Assembly (NCBI GenBank): GCA_020344435.1
Contig: CP070826.1
Coordinates: forward strand, 76,192 to 90,006
Length of the DNA stretch: 13,815 bases
DNA from: Candidatus Bathyarchaeota archaeon
GTDB lineage: Archaea > Thermoproteota > Bathyarchaeia > Bathyarchaeales > Bathyarchaeaceae
Direction of reading: 5' to 3'
Below are positions 1 to 6,431 of this stretch, in pieces. The position numbers were made by a program, and so were the translations under genes. Every line of letters starts with the position of its first letter. The first letter of the stretch is position 1. The notes below the pieces were generated by a model. That model was not told the DNA's origin. It saw nothing but the letters and a program-made list of their open reading frames with translations, and made no database searches.

Positions 1-52
1 ACCATAAAAGGCGATTTCTAGTCTACCTAGAGCCAGATGAACTCTACAGAAA

Positions 53-59
53 GGTGATC
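53..59 (+). promoter_or_regulatory. Ribosome binding site that decides the kbl start
   Basis: GGTGATC is complementary to the 3' end of archaeal 16S rRNA and ends 6 nt before the ATG at 66. It contains the in-frame GTG at 54, so that GTG is unlikely to be the real start. Confidence 0.7.
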
Positions 60-65
60 AGTTTG

Positions 66-1265
66 ATGGCTAAGAGACATCCAACAAGATATTTAGGCGA
101 GGAATATGAACGTCTCGTACGCGAAAACCTTAACTGGGAACTCAAGGAGCTTCAATCGGCCAACGAACCCGTATGCACCGTTGATGGTAAACAGGTAATC
201 ATGCTTTGCGCCAACAACTACCTCAACCTAGCCACGCACCCAAGAGTTGTGGAAGCTATGATTGAGACGACCAGAAAGTACGGAGCTGGCGCTGGCAGCG
301 ACCGATCCATTTCTGGAAATATGACTGTTCACGAAGAACTGGATAGGCGCCTTGCAAATTTCAAGAAGGCCCCATCATCGCTGACTTACCAGACCGGCTT
401 CATGGCCAACGAAGGTCTGATCCCTCAGCTCTGCGGCAGAGGAGATCTCTTCGTCTCAGACGAGTTGAATCACGGGTCCATAATTGATGGCGTGCGCCTA
501 ACCCACGCGGATAGAGCCATATTCAAACACAAGGACACCGCGGATTTGGCACGCGTTATGGATGAGGCGGAGAAGCACAAGCCCCCTTACAAGCACATCT
601 GGATCCTCACGGACGGAGTATTTAGCATGGACGGCGACCTAGCCCCGCTATCTGAGATAGCCAAGATCGCGGAAGAGCACGGGGCAGGGGTCTACGTGGA
701 TGACGCCCACGGTGAAGGCGTTCTTGGAGACGGCGGACGCGGCATCGTCAGCCATTTCAATCTCAGCCGAGACGAAGTACACATCGAGATGGGAACCTTC
801 TCAAAAGCCTTTGGAGTAATAGGCGGCCACATCACTGGCGGCGAGAACCTGCGCAACTTCGCCTACAACAAGTCCAGAACATGGCTGCTCAGTGGTGGAA
901 TGCCTCCTGGAGTAGCCGCCGCATGCACCGCAGCCATAGAGATCCTGGAGTCTGAGCCTCAGCATGTGAAGAGGGTTTGGAAGAACCGCGAGTACTTCAT
1001 GAAAGCCATGAATGACCTTGGCTTTGACACGGGAAACAGTGAAACTCCAATTGTGCCAGTCATGTGTGGTGAGAGCAAAAAGGCAAAAGATCTCGCAAAC
1101 TTCATATGGAAGAGCGGGGTCTTTGCGCTTCCTATAGTATATCCCATGGTCGCTCGTGACAAGGCAAGGATAAGAGCTCAGCTATGCACTGAACATACTA
1201 TGGAACAGTTGGACAAGGCAGTTGCTGCGTTCGAGGAAGGCGGCAAAAAACTCGGGCTGATCTAG
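66..1265 (+). CDS. kbl: Glycine C-acetyltransferase (2-amino-3-ketobutyrate CoA ligase)
   Basis: PLP-dependent alpha-oxoamine synthase. It would cleave 2-amino-3-ketobutyrate with CoA to glycine and acetyl-CoA, the second step of threonine degradation, in the cytoplasm. From the ATG at 66 it is 399 residues, close to the roughly 398 of E. coli Kbl. Visible motifs are the substrate-loop NHGSIIDGVRL (about residues 135-145), VDDAHG (D212 and H215, which contact PLP) and GTFSKAFG with the Schiff-base lysine K247. The IIDGVRL wording favours Kbl over 8-amino-7-oxononanoate or 5-aminolevulinate synthase, but these relatives cannot be fully excluded. Start choice: GGTGATC at 53-59 is a strong Shine-Dalgarno 6 nt before the ATG at 66, and the in-frame GTG at 54 lies inside it. 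The frame stays open to the left edge, so a longer protein is possible. No threonine dehydrogenase is visible because the window begins here. Confidence 0.9.
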   Translation: MAKRHPTRYLGEEYERLVRENLNWELKELQSANEPVCTVDGKQVIMLCANNYLNLATHPRVVEAMIETTRKYGAGAGSDRSISGNMTVHEELDRRLANFKKAPSSLTYQTGFMANEGLIPQLCGRGDLFVSDELNHGSIIDGVRLTHADRAIFKHKDTADLARVMDEAEKHKPPYKHIWILTDGVFSMDGDLAPLSEIAKIAEEHGAGVYVDDAHGEGVLGDGGRGIVSHFNLSRDEVHIEMGTFSKAFGVIGGHITGGENLRNFAYNKSRTWLLSGGMPPGVAAACTAAIEILESEPQHVKRVWKNREYFMKAMNDLGFDTGNSETPIVPVMCGESKKAKDLANFIWKSGVFALPIVYPMVARDKARIRAQLCTEHTMEQLDKAVAAFEEGGKKLGLI

Positions 1266-1288
1266 TTCCCTTCCATCTTTCCTCACTT

Positions 1289-1834
1289 TCAGGATTTAGT
1301 TGACCACTCGTCTTTCAGAATATCCATGATTATGGCATCGTGATATTGACCGTCTACAAAACGGGCTTTCCTTCTTCTTCCCACTTCTTTGAAGCCAGCC
1401 TTCAAATAGCATCTCCGCGCTCGTTCGTTGAACTCAAATGTATCGAGTTCCACCCTGTTGAGGTTGAGGTTTTGGAAGGCGAAGCTGAGGACTAGATCGA
1501 TGGATTCCCGTCCATATCCCTTGCCCCAGCATTCTGGGTTGTATATGCTTATTCCCATCATTGCGGATCTGCTGGTCCAGTCAACGCTGAATAGGCCTGT
1601 TCCACCGATGAGCTTGTTGTCTTTAATGGTTTCAATCGCGAAATGGTATGCTTTTCTTTCTTGACGCTGTTTCCACGTGTTTCTGATCCATTCCTCTTCC
1701 TCGCTGCGAGAGGCAGGACCAGCATCCGCGCTTCCAACGAGATTTCTCAATTCCATACTATTCCAATACTTCATAATCTCGTCGAGATCTGAGAGCTCAA
1801 CACCCCGTAGACGAACTCTCTTGCCTTCAATCAT
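1289..1834 (-). CDS. GNAT-family N-acetyltransferase, RimJ/RimL type
   Basis: Acetyl-CoA-dependent acetyltransferase of the RimJ/RimL/SpeG-like branch. The substrate (protein N-terminus, polyamine or small amine) cannot be told. The fold begins with the typical EGKRVRLRGVE strand. The acetyl-CoA pyrophosphate loop is WGKGYG at about residues 103-108, followed by a helix, then NRVEL, then FNERARRCYLKAGF (the usual N-x-x-A-x-x-x-Y-x-K-x-G-F signature), ending near residue 181. The ATG at 1834 is chosen because GTGAT lies 7 nt upstream and a TATA box at 1869-1876 predicts a transcript start near 1846. A GTG at 1846 would add four residues. A perfect GGAGGT at 1861-1866 lies 14 nt before that GTG, probably too far and probably upstream of the transcript start. 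It is convergent with kbl, with 23 bp between the stops, and shows no clear link to the biotin genes. Confidence 0.88.
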   Translation of the reverse strand: MIEGKRVRLRGVELSDLDEIMKYWNSMELRNLVGSADAGPASRSEEEEWIRNTWKQRQERKAYHFAIETIKDNKLIGGTGLFSVDWTSRSAMMGISIYNPECWGKGYGRESIDLVLSFAFQNLNLNRVELDTFEFNERARRCYLKAGFKEVGRRRKARFVDGQYHDAIIMDILKDEWSTKS

Positions 1835-1867
1835 CTTTGAAATCACAGAAGAGTAGAACGACCTCCT

Positions 1868-1878
1868 CTATATAAAGG
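1868..1878 (-). promoter_or_regulatory. TATA box of the GNAT gene
   Basis: On the minus strand this reads TTTATATA preceded by a GC-rich stretch. Its centre is about 38 bp before the ATG at 1834, which fits an archaeal promoter with a short leader. Confidence 0.55.
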
Positions 1879-1936
1879 GCCAAAGTACGCATAATCTTGC
1901 CAAATCAATTAGAGGATTGGTTGAAAGCTGCAGCAC

Positions 1937-2494
1937 CTATTTTATTACGACCAGTACTTCTCCTTCGTTCACTACCATGCCTTCTGAGATCTTGACTTCT
2001 TCAACGGTTCCGGTCTTTGTTGCGGTTATTTCATTCTCCATCTTCATGGCCTCGAGACTGCATAGGACATCACCAGTCTTGACAGAGTCACCTTCCTTGA
2101 CTAGGACAGAAACGATCTTGCCCGCCATTGGTGCTATTGCAGCTCCTTCCTCCGCTTTTCTTGAAGGCTTCGCAAGAGGCATTAAGGCCTCTGATTCCAG
2201 AGTCTTCGAGACCAGCTTCCTCTTTGCAGGTTTCAGCTCTGCCTTGAAGGGTGTATTGTTGACCTTAACTTGAAATGGTCCTTCTCGGCTTGGCCTGCTC
2301 AGTTCAACCTCGTAAGTTTCTCCGCGGATCTCAATCGAGAATGGAGCTGCCGACTGAGATTTGCCAGTGAACTCTGCTAGGTAGGGTTTTTCGTTGACCT
2401 CTGCAGAGAAGGGGGTGTCCCGTACGTGCGTTATGAGTTTCACCTTGTATGGTTTGCCGTCGATGATGATGTGGTATTCTTTCAGCCTATGCAC
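1937..2494 (-). CDS. Biotin carboxyl carrier protein 1 with four-hairpin N-terminal domain
   Basis: Swinging-arm carrier that takes CO2 from a biotin carboxylase to a carboxyltransferase. The C-terminal roughly 70 residues are a biotinyl domain (APMAGK at 121-126, then EAMKMEN with biotinylated K151). Residues 7-93 hold four tandem units of 22, 23, 22 and about 20 residues. Each is a V-[DN]-x-[KT]-x-[YF]-x-[AV]-x-[LF] strand-turn-strand pattern, and the first three end in Pro. A Lys/Ala-rich linker (about 90-118) follows. It starts with GTG 6 bases before the end of the upstream carboxyltransferase gene (8-base overlap) and has no clear Shine-Dalgarno, so translational coupling is likely. It is a paralogue of the carrier at 4136-4708, and its position suggests it serves the PycB-type subunit. 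Length is 185 residues, more than the roughly 120 of the 1.3S transcarboxylase carrier. Confidence 0.9.
   Translation of the reverse strand: MHRLKEYHIIIDGKPYKVKLITHVRDTPFSAEVNEKPYLAEFTGKSQSAAPFSIEIRGETYEVELSRPSREGPFQVKVNNTPFKAELKPAKRKLVSKTLESEALMPLAKPSRKAEEGAAIAPMAGKIVSVLVKEGDSVKTGDVLCSLEAMKMENEITATKTGTVEEVKISEGMVVNEGEVLVVIK
2216..2476 (-). repeat. Four tandem beta-hairpin units in carrier 1
   Basis: Encodes residues 7-28, 29-51, 52-73 and 74-93 of carrier 1. Shared positions are a hydrophobic strand, a turn around D/N-G/E-K/T, an aromatic Y or F, a second strand ending in L or F, and a Pro-Phe junction between units. The repeat was detected by eye in the protein, and DNA-level identity is low. 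Confidence 0.75.
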
Positions 2495-4043
2495 CCCATT
2501 TGAACCCTTTGGATTTTGTCAATTCCCTTCTGCCGGCAAGGCTCCAGGGCGAAAGCCTTCCAGGTTTCCTCTCGGGAATTACTGCTCCCACTTTGCTTAC
2601 GCTTTCAAGATGTGTTATCATGGCGGTGGATAAGGCTGCTATCTCCTCTAACCTCTGCTTTTCTTCTCTGCTTATTTCAGTTGTTCTTTCCTTGCGTTTC
2701 TTTGCTCTCCTCCTGAAGAAGTCCATGGCTGTGTTGGGGAATAGGGCATATGTTATGGCGTCTTCTTCCTTCTCGAAGAGTTGTTTCGCTTCTTCGGGAA
2801 TATTCTTGAGTTGAGGCTCAAGCAGGTCTGCTGGGCGGCCTGTTATGGCCTGATCGTCTCCGATGATCTTCTTCGCTATTCTCTTGCTTATTGGAGCGGG
2901 GGGTCTGCCGTAGAATCCTTTGATGTAGTCCTTGATCTCTTTGGGGACTATGCTGTACCTTTTGCCAGTGAGCACGTTGAAGACGGCTTGTGTGCCCACC
3001 AGCTGACTGGTGGGGGTGACGAGGGGTGGATAACCTAGGTCTCTCCTGACCTCGGGCACCTCCTCCAGAACTTCTTGGAGCCTGTCCATCGCTTTCTGCT
3101 CTTTCAGTTGAGAGATTAGATTCGAGAACATCCCGCCCGGTATCTGGTGGATTAGGATGGAGGTGTCAATTCTCTCTGACATAGGATCTATGAGATGGAT
3201 CGGGTCGAAGTACTTCTCACGCAGGTCCCCAAAATACTCTGATATTTCGATGAGCAGATCCACATCGAACCCTGGATCGTAAGGGGTGTCTTTGAAGGCT
3301 GCCACAATCGTTTCAACAGGTGGTTGAGAGGTGCCGCCGGCCAAGGACGAGAAGGCTGTATCTAGCATATCCACGCCAGCGTCACATGCTCTTTGATATG
3401 TCATGAGAGCCATACCGCTCGTTGAGTGGCAGTGTAGATGTATGGGTAAGCCAACCTGCTCTTTGAAAGCAGACACTAGCTCGTAGGCTTCTTTTGGCGC
3501 GAGCATACCCGCCATGTCCTTGATGCAGATCGAGTCGCAATCCAATTCTGCCAAGCGGTTGGCGGTCTTCACATAGTATTCTGTCGTGTGCACTGGACTG
3601 ATTGTGTAGCAGACCGATCCCTGAGCGTGAGCGCCAGCTTCCTTAACGGTCTTGATTGATTTCTCCAAGTTTCGGGTGTCGTTGACGGCGTCGAAGATTC
3701 GGAATATGTCTATTCCCGCCCGAGCCGCGTTTTCAATGAATCTTATGAGGACGTCGTCTGGATAGTTCTTGTAGCCAACAATGTTCTGTCCTCTCAGCAA
3801 CATCTGTAAAGGAGTCTTTCTCACGTGCTCCTTCAAGGCGCGTACTCTGTCCCATGGGTCTTCAGCCAAATATCGTATACACACGTCGAATGTTGCTCCA
3901 CCCCAGACCTCAAGGGAGAAGAATCCGACTTTATCGATCTTCTCGGCTATCGGAAGCATAGAATCTGTTCTCATCCTCGTGGCCATCAGAGACTGATGAG
4001 CATCTCGAAAGGTGGTGTCCGTGATCTTGACGGGCTTTGTCAA
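2487..4043 (-). CDS. pycB: Pyruvate/oxaloacetate carboxyltransferase subunit (PycB/OadA/5S-like)
   Basis: TIM-barrel carboxyltransferase that moves CO2 between carboxybiotin and pyruvate/oxaloacetate. From TTG 4043 it is 518 residues. Visible are KITDTTFRDAHQS (about 6-18; the Asp binds metal), EVWGGATFDV, the carbamylated-lysine motif CIKDMAG with K175, and metal ligands H204 and H206 in HLHCHSTSG. Unlike methanogen PycB, the biotinyl domain is not fused but encoded by the next gene. The last about 50 residues resemble the C-terminus of the biotin carboxylase at 4717-6225. Start: a TTG at 4088 would add 15 residues unlike the family, and the TATA-like element at 4092-4102 places transcription after it, so TTG 4043 is preferred, though with no good Shine-Dalgarno. 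It could act as pyruvate carboxylase, as a soluble oxaloacetate decarboxylase subunit, or as the 5S part of a transcarboxylase. Confidence 0.88.
   Translation of the reverse strand: MTKPVKITDTTFRDAHQSLMATRMRTDSMLPIAEKIDKVGFFSLEVWGGATFDVCIRYLAEDPWDRVRALKEHVRKTPLQMLLRGQNIVGYKNYPDDVLIRFIENAARAGIDIFRIFDAVNDTRNLEKSIKTVKEAGAHAQGSVCYTISPVHTTEYYVKTANRLAELDCDSICIKDMAGMLAPKEAYELVSAFKEQVGLPIHLHCHSTSGMALMTYQRACDAGVDMLDTAFSSLAGGTSQPPVETIVAAFKDTPYDPGFDVDLLIEISEYFGDLREKYFDPIHLIDPMSERIDTSILIHQIPGGMFSNLISQLKEQKAMDRLQEVLEEVPEVRRDLGYPPLVTPTSQLVGTQAVFNVLTGKRYSIVPKEIKDYIKGFYGRPPAPISKRIAKKIIGDDQAITGRPADLLEPQLKNIPEEAKQLFEKEEDAITYALFPNTAMDFFRRRAKKRKERTTEISREEKQRLEEIAALSTAMITHLESVSKVGAVIPERKPGRLSPWSLAGRRELTKSKGFKWGA
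2490..2642 (-). other. C-terminal tail element of PycB-type subunit shared with biotin carboxylase
   Basis: Encodes the segment starting IAALS and containing P-x-R, then S-P-W-S-L-A-G-R-R-E-L. Aligned without gaps to the biotin carboxylase tail (4720-4851), about 15 of 42 positions are identical, including IAALS, the P-x-R, the S-x-W, the A and the RR-x-L. Confidence 0.75.
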
Positions 4044-4091
4044 TGAAACACGACCGACTGTTGTTATAGATAACAAAGAGAAATCCAAGGC

Positions 4092-4102
4092 GATATTTTA
4101 AT
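4092..4102 (-). promoter_or_regulatory. Possible TATA box of the PycB-type gene
   Basis: AT-rich TTAAAATATCG on the minus strand, 47 bp downstream region of the carrier-2 gene. A transcript starting about 26 bp further on would begin near 4071, compatible with TTG 4043 but not TTG 4088. Read-through from the upstream genes is equally possible. Confidence 0.4.
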
Positions 4103-4135
4103 CTGCTTTCCGGCTCTAACCGGTGACCGTTCGGG

Positions 4136-4708
4136 TCATACTTGCTCCTCGATAATTAAGAGGGGGTCTCCCCTGCTTACGCTGGCGCCCTCTGTGACTA
4201 TAACTTCCTTGATGATTCCGGCTGTCGGGGCCACGATCTCATTCTCCATCTTCATCGCTTCTAGAACACAGAGAGCATCCCCATCATTGACTGCGTCCCC
4301 TACATCAACCTTTAACGTGACGACTCGTCCAGGCATCAAAGCGGTGACGACGCCTTTGTCCTCAATCAGTTTCGAAGTGGGTCTGCGAGAGGTTGTTGGC
4401 AGCGTCGTCTCGAGGATTTCTTGGCGGGTTCTGCGTGAGGGTCCATATTCAACTCTATACAATCTACCATTGACCTTAACTTGGAATGGCTTGTTTCTAT
4501 TTGTTTCCTCTAACTCGATCCTGTAGGTTTTGCCGCTGACCTTTATGGAGGCTGGTCTGCCATAGTTAAACTCGCCTAGAACCCTGACATCGCAGGTCTT
4601 CTCATCTACCTCCACTAGAAGCGGGGATTCCTTATCCCCTCTGGTCAGCTTGACTCTGTGGATTCTGCCATCGACGAGGATGTTGTACTCCTTCAGCTTC
4701 TTCACCAT
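4136..4708 (-). CDS. Biotin carboxyl carrier protein 2 with four-hairpin N-terminal domain
   Basis: Second biotin carrier, 190 residues from ATG 4708. The N-terminal residues 8-94 form four units of 22, 23, 22 and about 20 residues, the same spacing as carrier 1. An Arg/Thr-rich linker follows, then the biotinyl domain with MPGRV near 125 and EAMKMEN with biotinylated K153. The start is uncertain. ATG 4708 lies 8 nt after the biotin carboxylase stop, and MVKKLKEY aligns with the start of carrier 1, but it has no Shine-Dalgarno. An in-frame GTG at 4756, inside the biotin carboxylase gene, has AAGGAG 7 nt upstream and would add 16 residues. I prefer 4708 on the paralogue match. By position it is coupled to the biotin carboxylase and is the likely arm for the propionyl-CoA branch, which is inference. 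Confidence 0.88.
   Translation of the reverse strand: MVKKLKEYNILVDGRIHRVKLTRGDKESPLLVEVDEKTCDVRVLGEFNYGRPASIKVSGKTYRIELEETNRNKPFQVKVNGRLYRVEYGPSRRTRQEILETTLPTTSRRPTSKLIEDKGVVTALMPGRVVTLKVDVGDAVNDGDALCVLEAMKMENEIVAPTAGIIKEVIVTEGASVSRGDPLLIIEEQV
4427..4687 (-). repeat. Four tandem beta-hairpin units in carrier 2
   Basis: Encodes residues 8-29, 30-52, 53-74 and 75-94 of carrier 2. The clearest units share V-x-G-[KR]-x-[YH]-R-[VI]-x-[LY], with Pro closing the first three. Unit boundaries match those of carrier 1 with a one-residue offset. Confidence 0.75.
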
Positions 4709-4716
4709 CAATCGGT

Positions 4717-6225
4717 TTAGGGGTTCATCAGGGCTCGCCTTGCTGCCATCTTCCACGCCGACACTCCTTTTGCACTTCTCTGTGGAACAAGAGCCAATCC
4801 CTCCTGCCTGTCGCTCAGATAGGCTGCTAGGACTGCTGACAGGGCAGCAATCTTCTCTCCTTCAAACTCATCTTCTGCCATGAGACTGCTCATTCTCTCC
4901 TGGATGAAGTTGGTGTGTATCTTTCCTCTTCTGAAACGCTCGTCATTCAATATCGCCTTGTGAAGGGGCATCGTGGTTCTGATTCCCTCTACAACATACT
5001 CGTTCAACGCGTTCTTCATGCGCGATATGGTTTCGTCACGGTTTGTGCCCCAGACAGCAAGCTTGGCAACGAGGGAATCATAGAAGATCGGGATGGTGTA
5101 TCCTGCGTACAAGGCGCTGTCCACTCTTACGCCTGGGCCGCCCGGAGGATGATATTCAGTTACCGTGCCTGGGCAAGGCACAAAATCGCTGTAGGGGTCT
5201 TCCGAGTTGATTCTGCAATTCAAAGCGTGGCCCTTCATTGATATGTCGTCTTGCCTGTACGATAATCCTTCTCCAGATGCTATTCTCATCTGCTCCTTGA
5301 CTATGTCAACTCCAGTGACTAGTTCTGTGATTATATGCTCTACCTGTAATCGCGTGTTCATCTCCAAGAAGTGAAAGTTTGCTTCTGCGTCGATGAGAAA
5401 CTCCATCGTACCCGCATTCTCGTAGTTGATGGCGCTGACGCCCTCCATCGCTTTTTCAGCTACTGCTTCTCTAAGCTTCTTGGTCATCATTGGCGATGGC
5501 GTCTCTTCGATGAGCTTCTGATATCTTCTCTGTATGGAGCATTCCCTCTCGCCTAAATTAATGATGTTACCTTTCCTGTCAGCCAATATCTGGAGTTCGA
5601 TATGTCTTGGGCTGGTGAGGAGCTTCTCAACGTAGACCTCGGAGCTTCCAAATGATGATTGAGCTTCTGACTGGGCTAATTCCATCGCCTTCTCTATTTC
5701 GGCGTCGTTGTTAATGATGCGCATGCCCTTGCCGCCCCCGCCATAGACGGCTTTGATGAGGATTGGGTAGCCTATGGTCTCCGCCACTTCTGCAACTTCA
5801 CCCTCATCCTTCAGAGCGTGCATGCTTCCTGGAATCACCGGAATGTCTGCGTTGGCCATGTTCTTGCGGGCTGTGATCTTGCTGCCCATTTTCCTCATGG
5901 CTTTGCTTGGTGGGCCTATGAACTCGATGCGGTTGGATTCGCATTCTGCAGCGAAGGCTGGAGTCTCCGCTAGAAAGCCATATCCGGGGTGGATGGCTTC
6001 TGACCCTGACTTCTTGGCGGCTTCTACTATCTTATTGATATCCAAGTAGCTCTCAGCAGGCTTTGCAGGGCCTATGCAGTAGTGTTCATCTGCGTATCGC
6101 ACATGCAGGGATTGTCGGTCAGCCTCGGAGTAGACGGCCACGGATTTGATTCCGAGCTCTTTGCAGGCTCGGATAACCCTTATCGCGATTTCCCCTCGGT
6201 TGGCTATCAAGATCTTATCGAACAT
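4717..6225 (-). CDS. accC: Biotin carboxylase subunit (acetyl/propionyl-CoA or pyruvate carboxylase type)
   Basis: ATP-grasp enzyme that carboxylates biotin on the carrier using ATP and bicarbonate. It is 502 residues. The order is the N-terminal KILIANRGEIAIRVIRA, HPGYGFLAE (79-87), the glycine loop GGGGKG (162-167), E276 and E288, then EMNTRLQVEH with N290 and R292, and R338 in NCRINSEDP. These numbers match E. coli AccC, so all main catalytic residues are present. After the roughly 450-residue core it has a C-terminal tail (459-502) that E. coli AccC lacks and that resembles the end of the PycB-type subunit. No biotinyl domain is fused; it is encoded by the next gene. ATG 6225 is the family start. 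There is no clear Shine-Dalgarno, but a TATA box sits at 6262-6271. As the only biotin carboxylase in the window it may feed both carboxyltransferases. The equivalent names pycA and pccA would fit equally well. Confidence 0.93.
   Translation of the reverse strand: MFDKILIANRGEIAIRVIRACKELGIKSVAVYSEADRQSLHVRYADEHYCIGPAKPAESYLDINKIVEAAKKSGSEAIHPGYGFLAETPAFAAECESNRIEFIGPPSKAMRKMGSKITARKNMANADIPVIPGSMHALKDEGEVAEVAETIGYPILIKAVYGGGGKGMRIINNDAEIEKAMELAQSEAQSSFGSSEVYVEKLLTSPRHIELQILADRKGNIINLGERECSIQRRYQKLIEETPSPMMTKKLREAVAEKAMEGVSAINYENAGTMEFLIDAEANFHFLEMNTRLQVEHIITELVTGVDIVKEQMRIASGEGLSYRQDDISMKGHALNCRINSEDPYSDFVPCPGTVTEYHPPGGPGVRVDSALYAGYTIPIFYDSLVAKLAVWGTNRDETISRMKNALNEYVVEGIRTTMPLHKAILNDERFRRGKIHTNFIQERMSSLMAEDEFEGEKIAALSAVLAAYLSDRQEGLALVPQRSAKGVSAWKMAARRALMNP
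4720..4851 (-). other. C-terminal tail element of biotin carboxylase shared with PycB-type subunit
   Basis: Encodes residues 459-502: IAALSAVLAAYL, a loop with V-P-Q-R, then S-A-W-K-M-A-A-R-R-A-L-M. It is absent from minimal AccC proteins. From memory, it resembles the cytosolic W-x-x-A-G-R segment of small OadG/MmdD-like assembly subunits, which is an inference. Confidence 0.7.
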
Positions 6226-6261
6226 GGCACGCTTCTATCCATCAACCGGATGACGTGAAGC

Positions 6262-6271
6262 GATATATTTG
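6262..6271 (-). promoter_or_regulatory. TATA box of the biotin carboxylase operon
   Basis: AAATATATCG on the minus strand, centred about 41 bp before ATG 6225. It predicts a leader of about 15 nt and probably drives the biotin carboxylase, carrier 2 and perhaps the downstream pair. Confidence 0.55.
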
Positions 6272-6381
6272 GACTTCTTCATTTTTTAGTGTACCCCTCT
6301 ACTCTCACGGCTTCATGTGCATCTTCAAACCACGACTGACAATCACAATTTGCTTTTAGTGTGGGCGCTAAGAATCCGAGA

Positions 6382-6390
6382 TTCATAAAC
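6382..6390 (+). promoter_or_regulatory. Possible TATA box of the transglutaminase-like gene
   Basis: TTCATAAAC centred about 46 bp before TTG 6432. It is a weak match, supported mainly by the distance, which agrees with the other promoters in the window. Confidence 0.35.
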
Positions 6391-6431
6391 AGTAAATTCT
6401 TACGCTGAGATGAGAGTGTTGAGGAGTCAGT

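Noticed and set aside
1917..2273. A 118-residue plus-strand open frame opposite carrier 1
   Set aside because: It is the complement of the carrier gene; the Ser/Thr-rich reading is typical of antisense to Lys/Glu-rich codons.
1937..6225. Sodium-pumping oxaloacetate or methylmalonyl-CoA decarboxylase operon
   Set aside because: No multi-helix beta subunit or separate single-helix gamma/delta subunit is present, and a biotin carboxylase is included, so a carboxylase or soluble transcarboxylase is the better reading.
6284..6362. Direct repeat TTTTAGTGT at 6284-6292 and 6354-6362 in the 206 bp gap between the divergent biotin carboxylase and transglutaminase-like genes
   Set aside because: Nine bases in AT-rich intergenic DNA is within chance, and no third copy or symmetry was seen. 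Not enough to call an operator.
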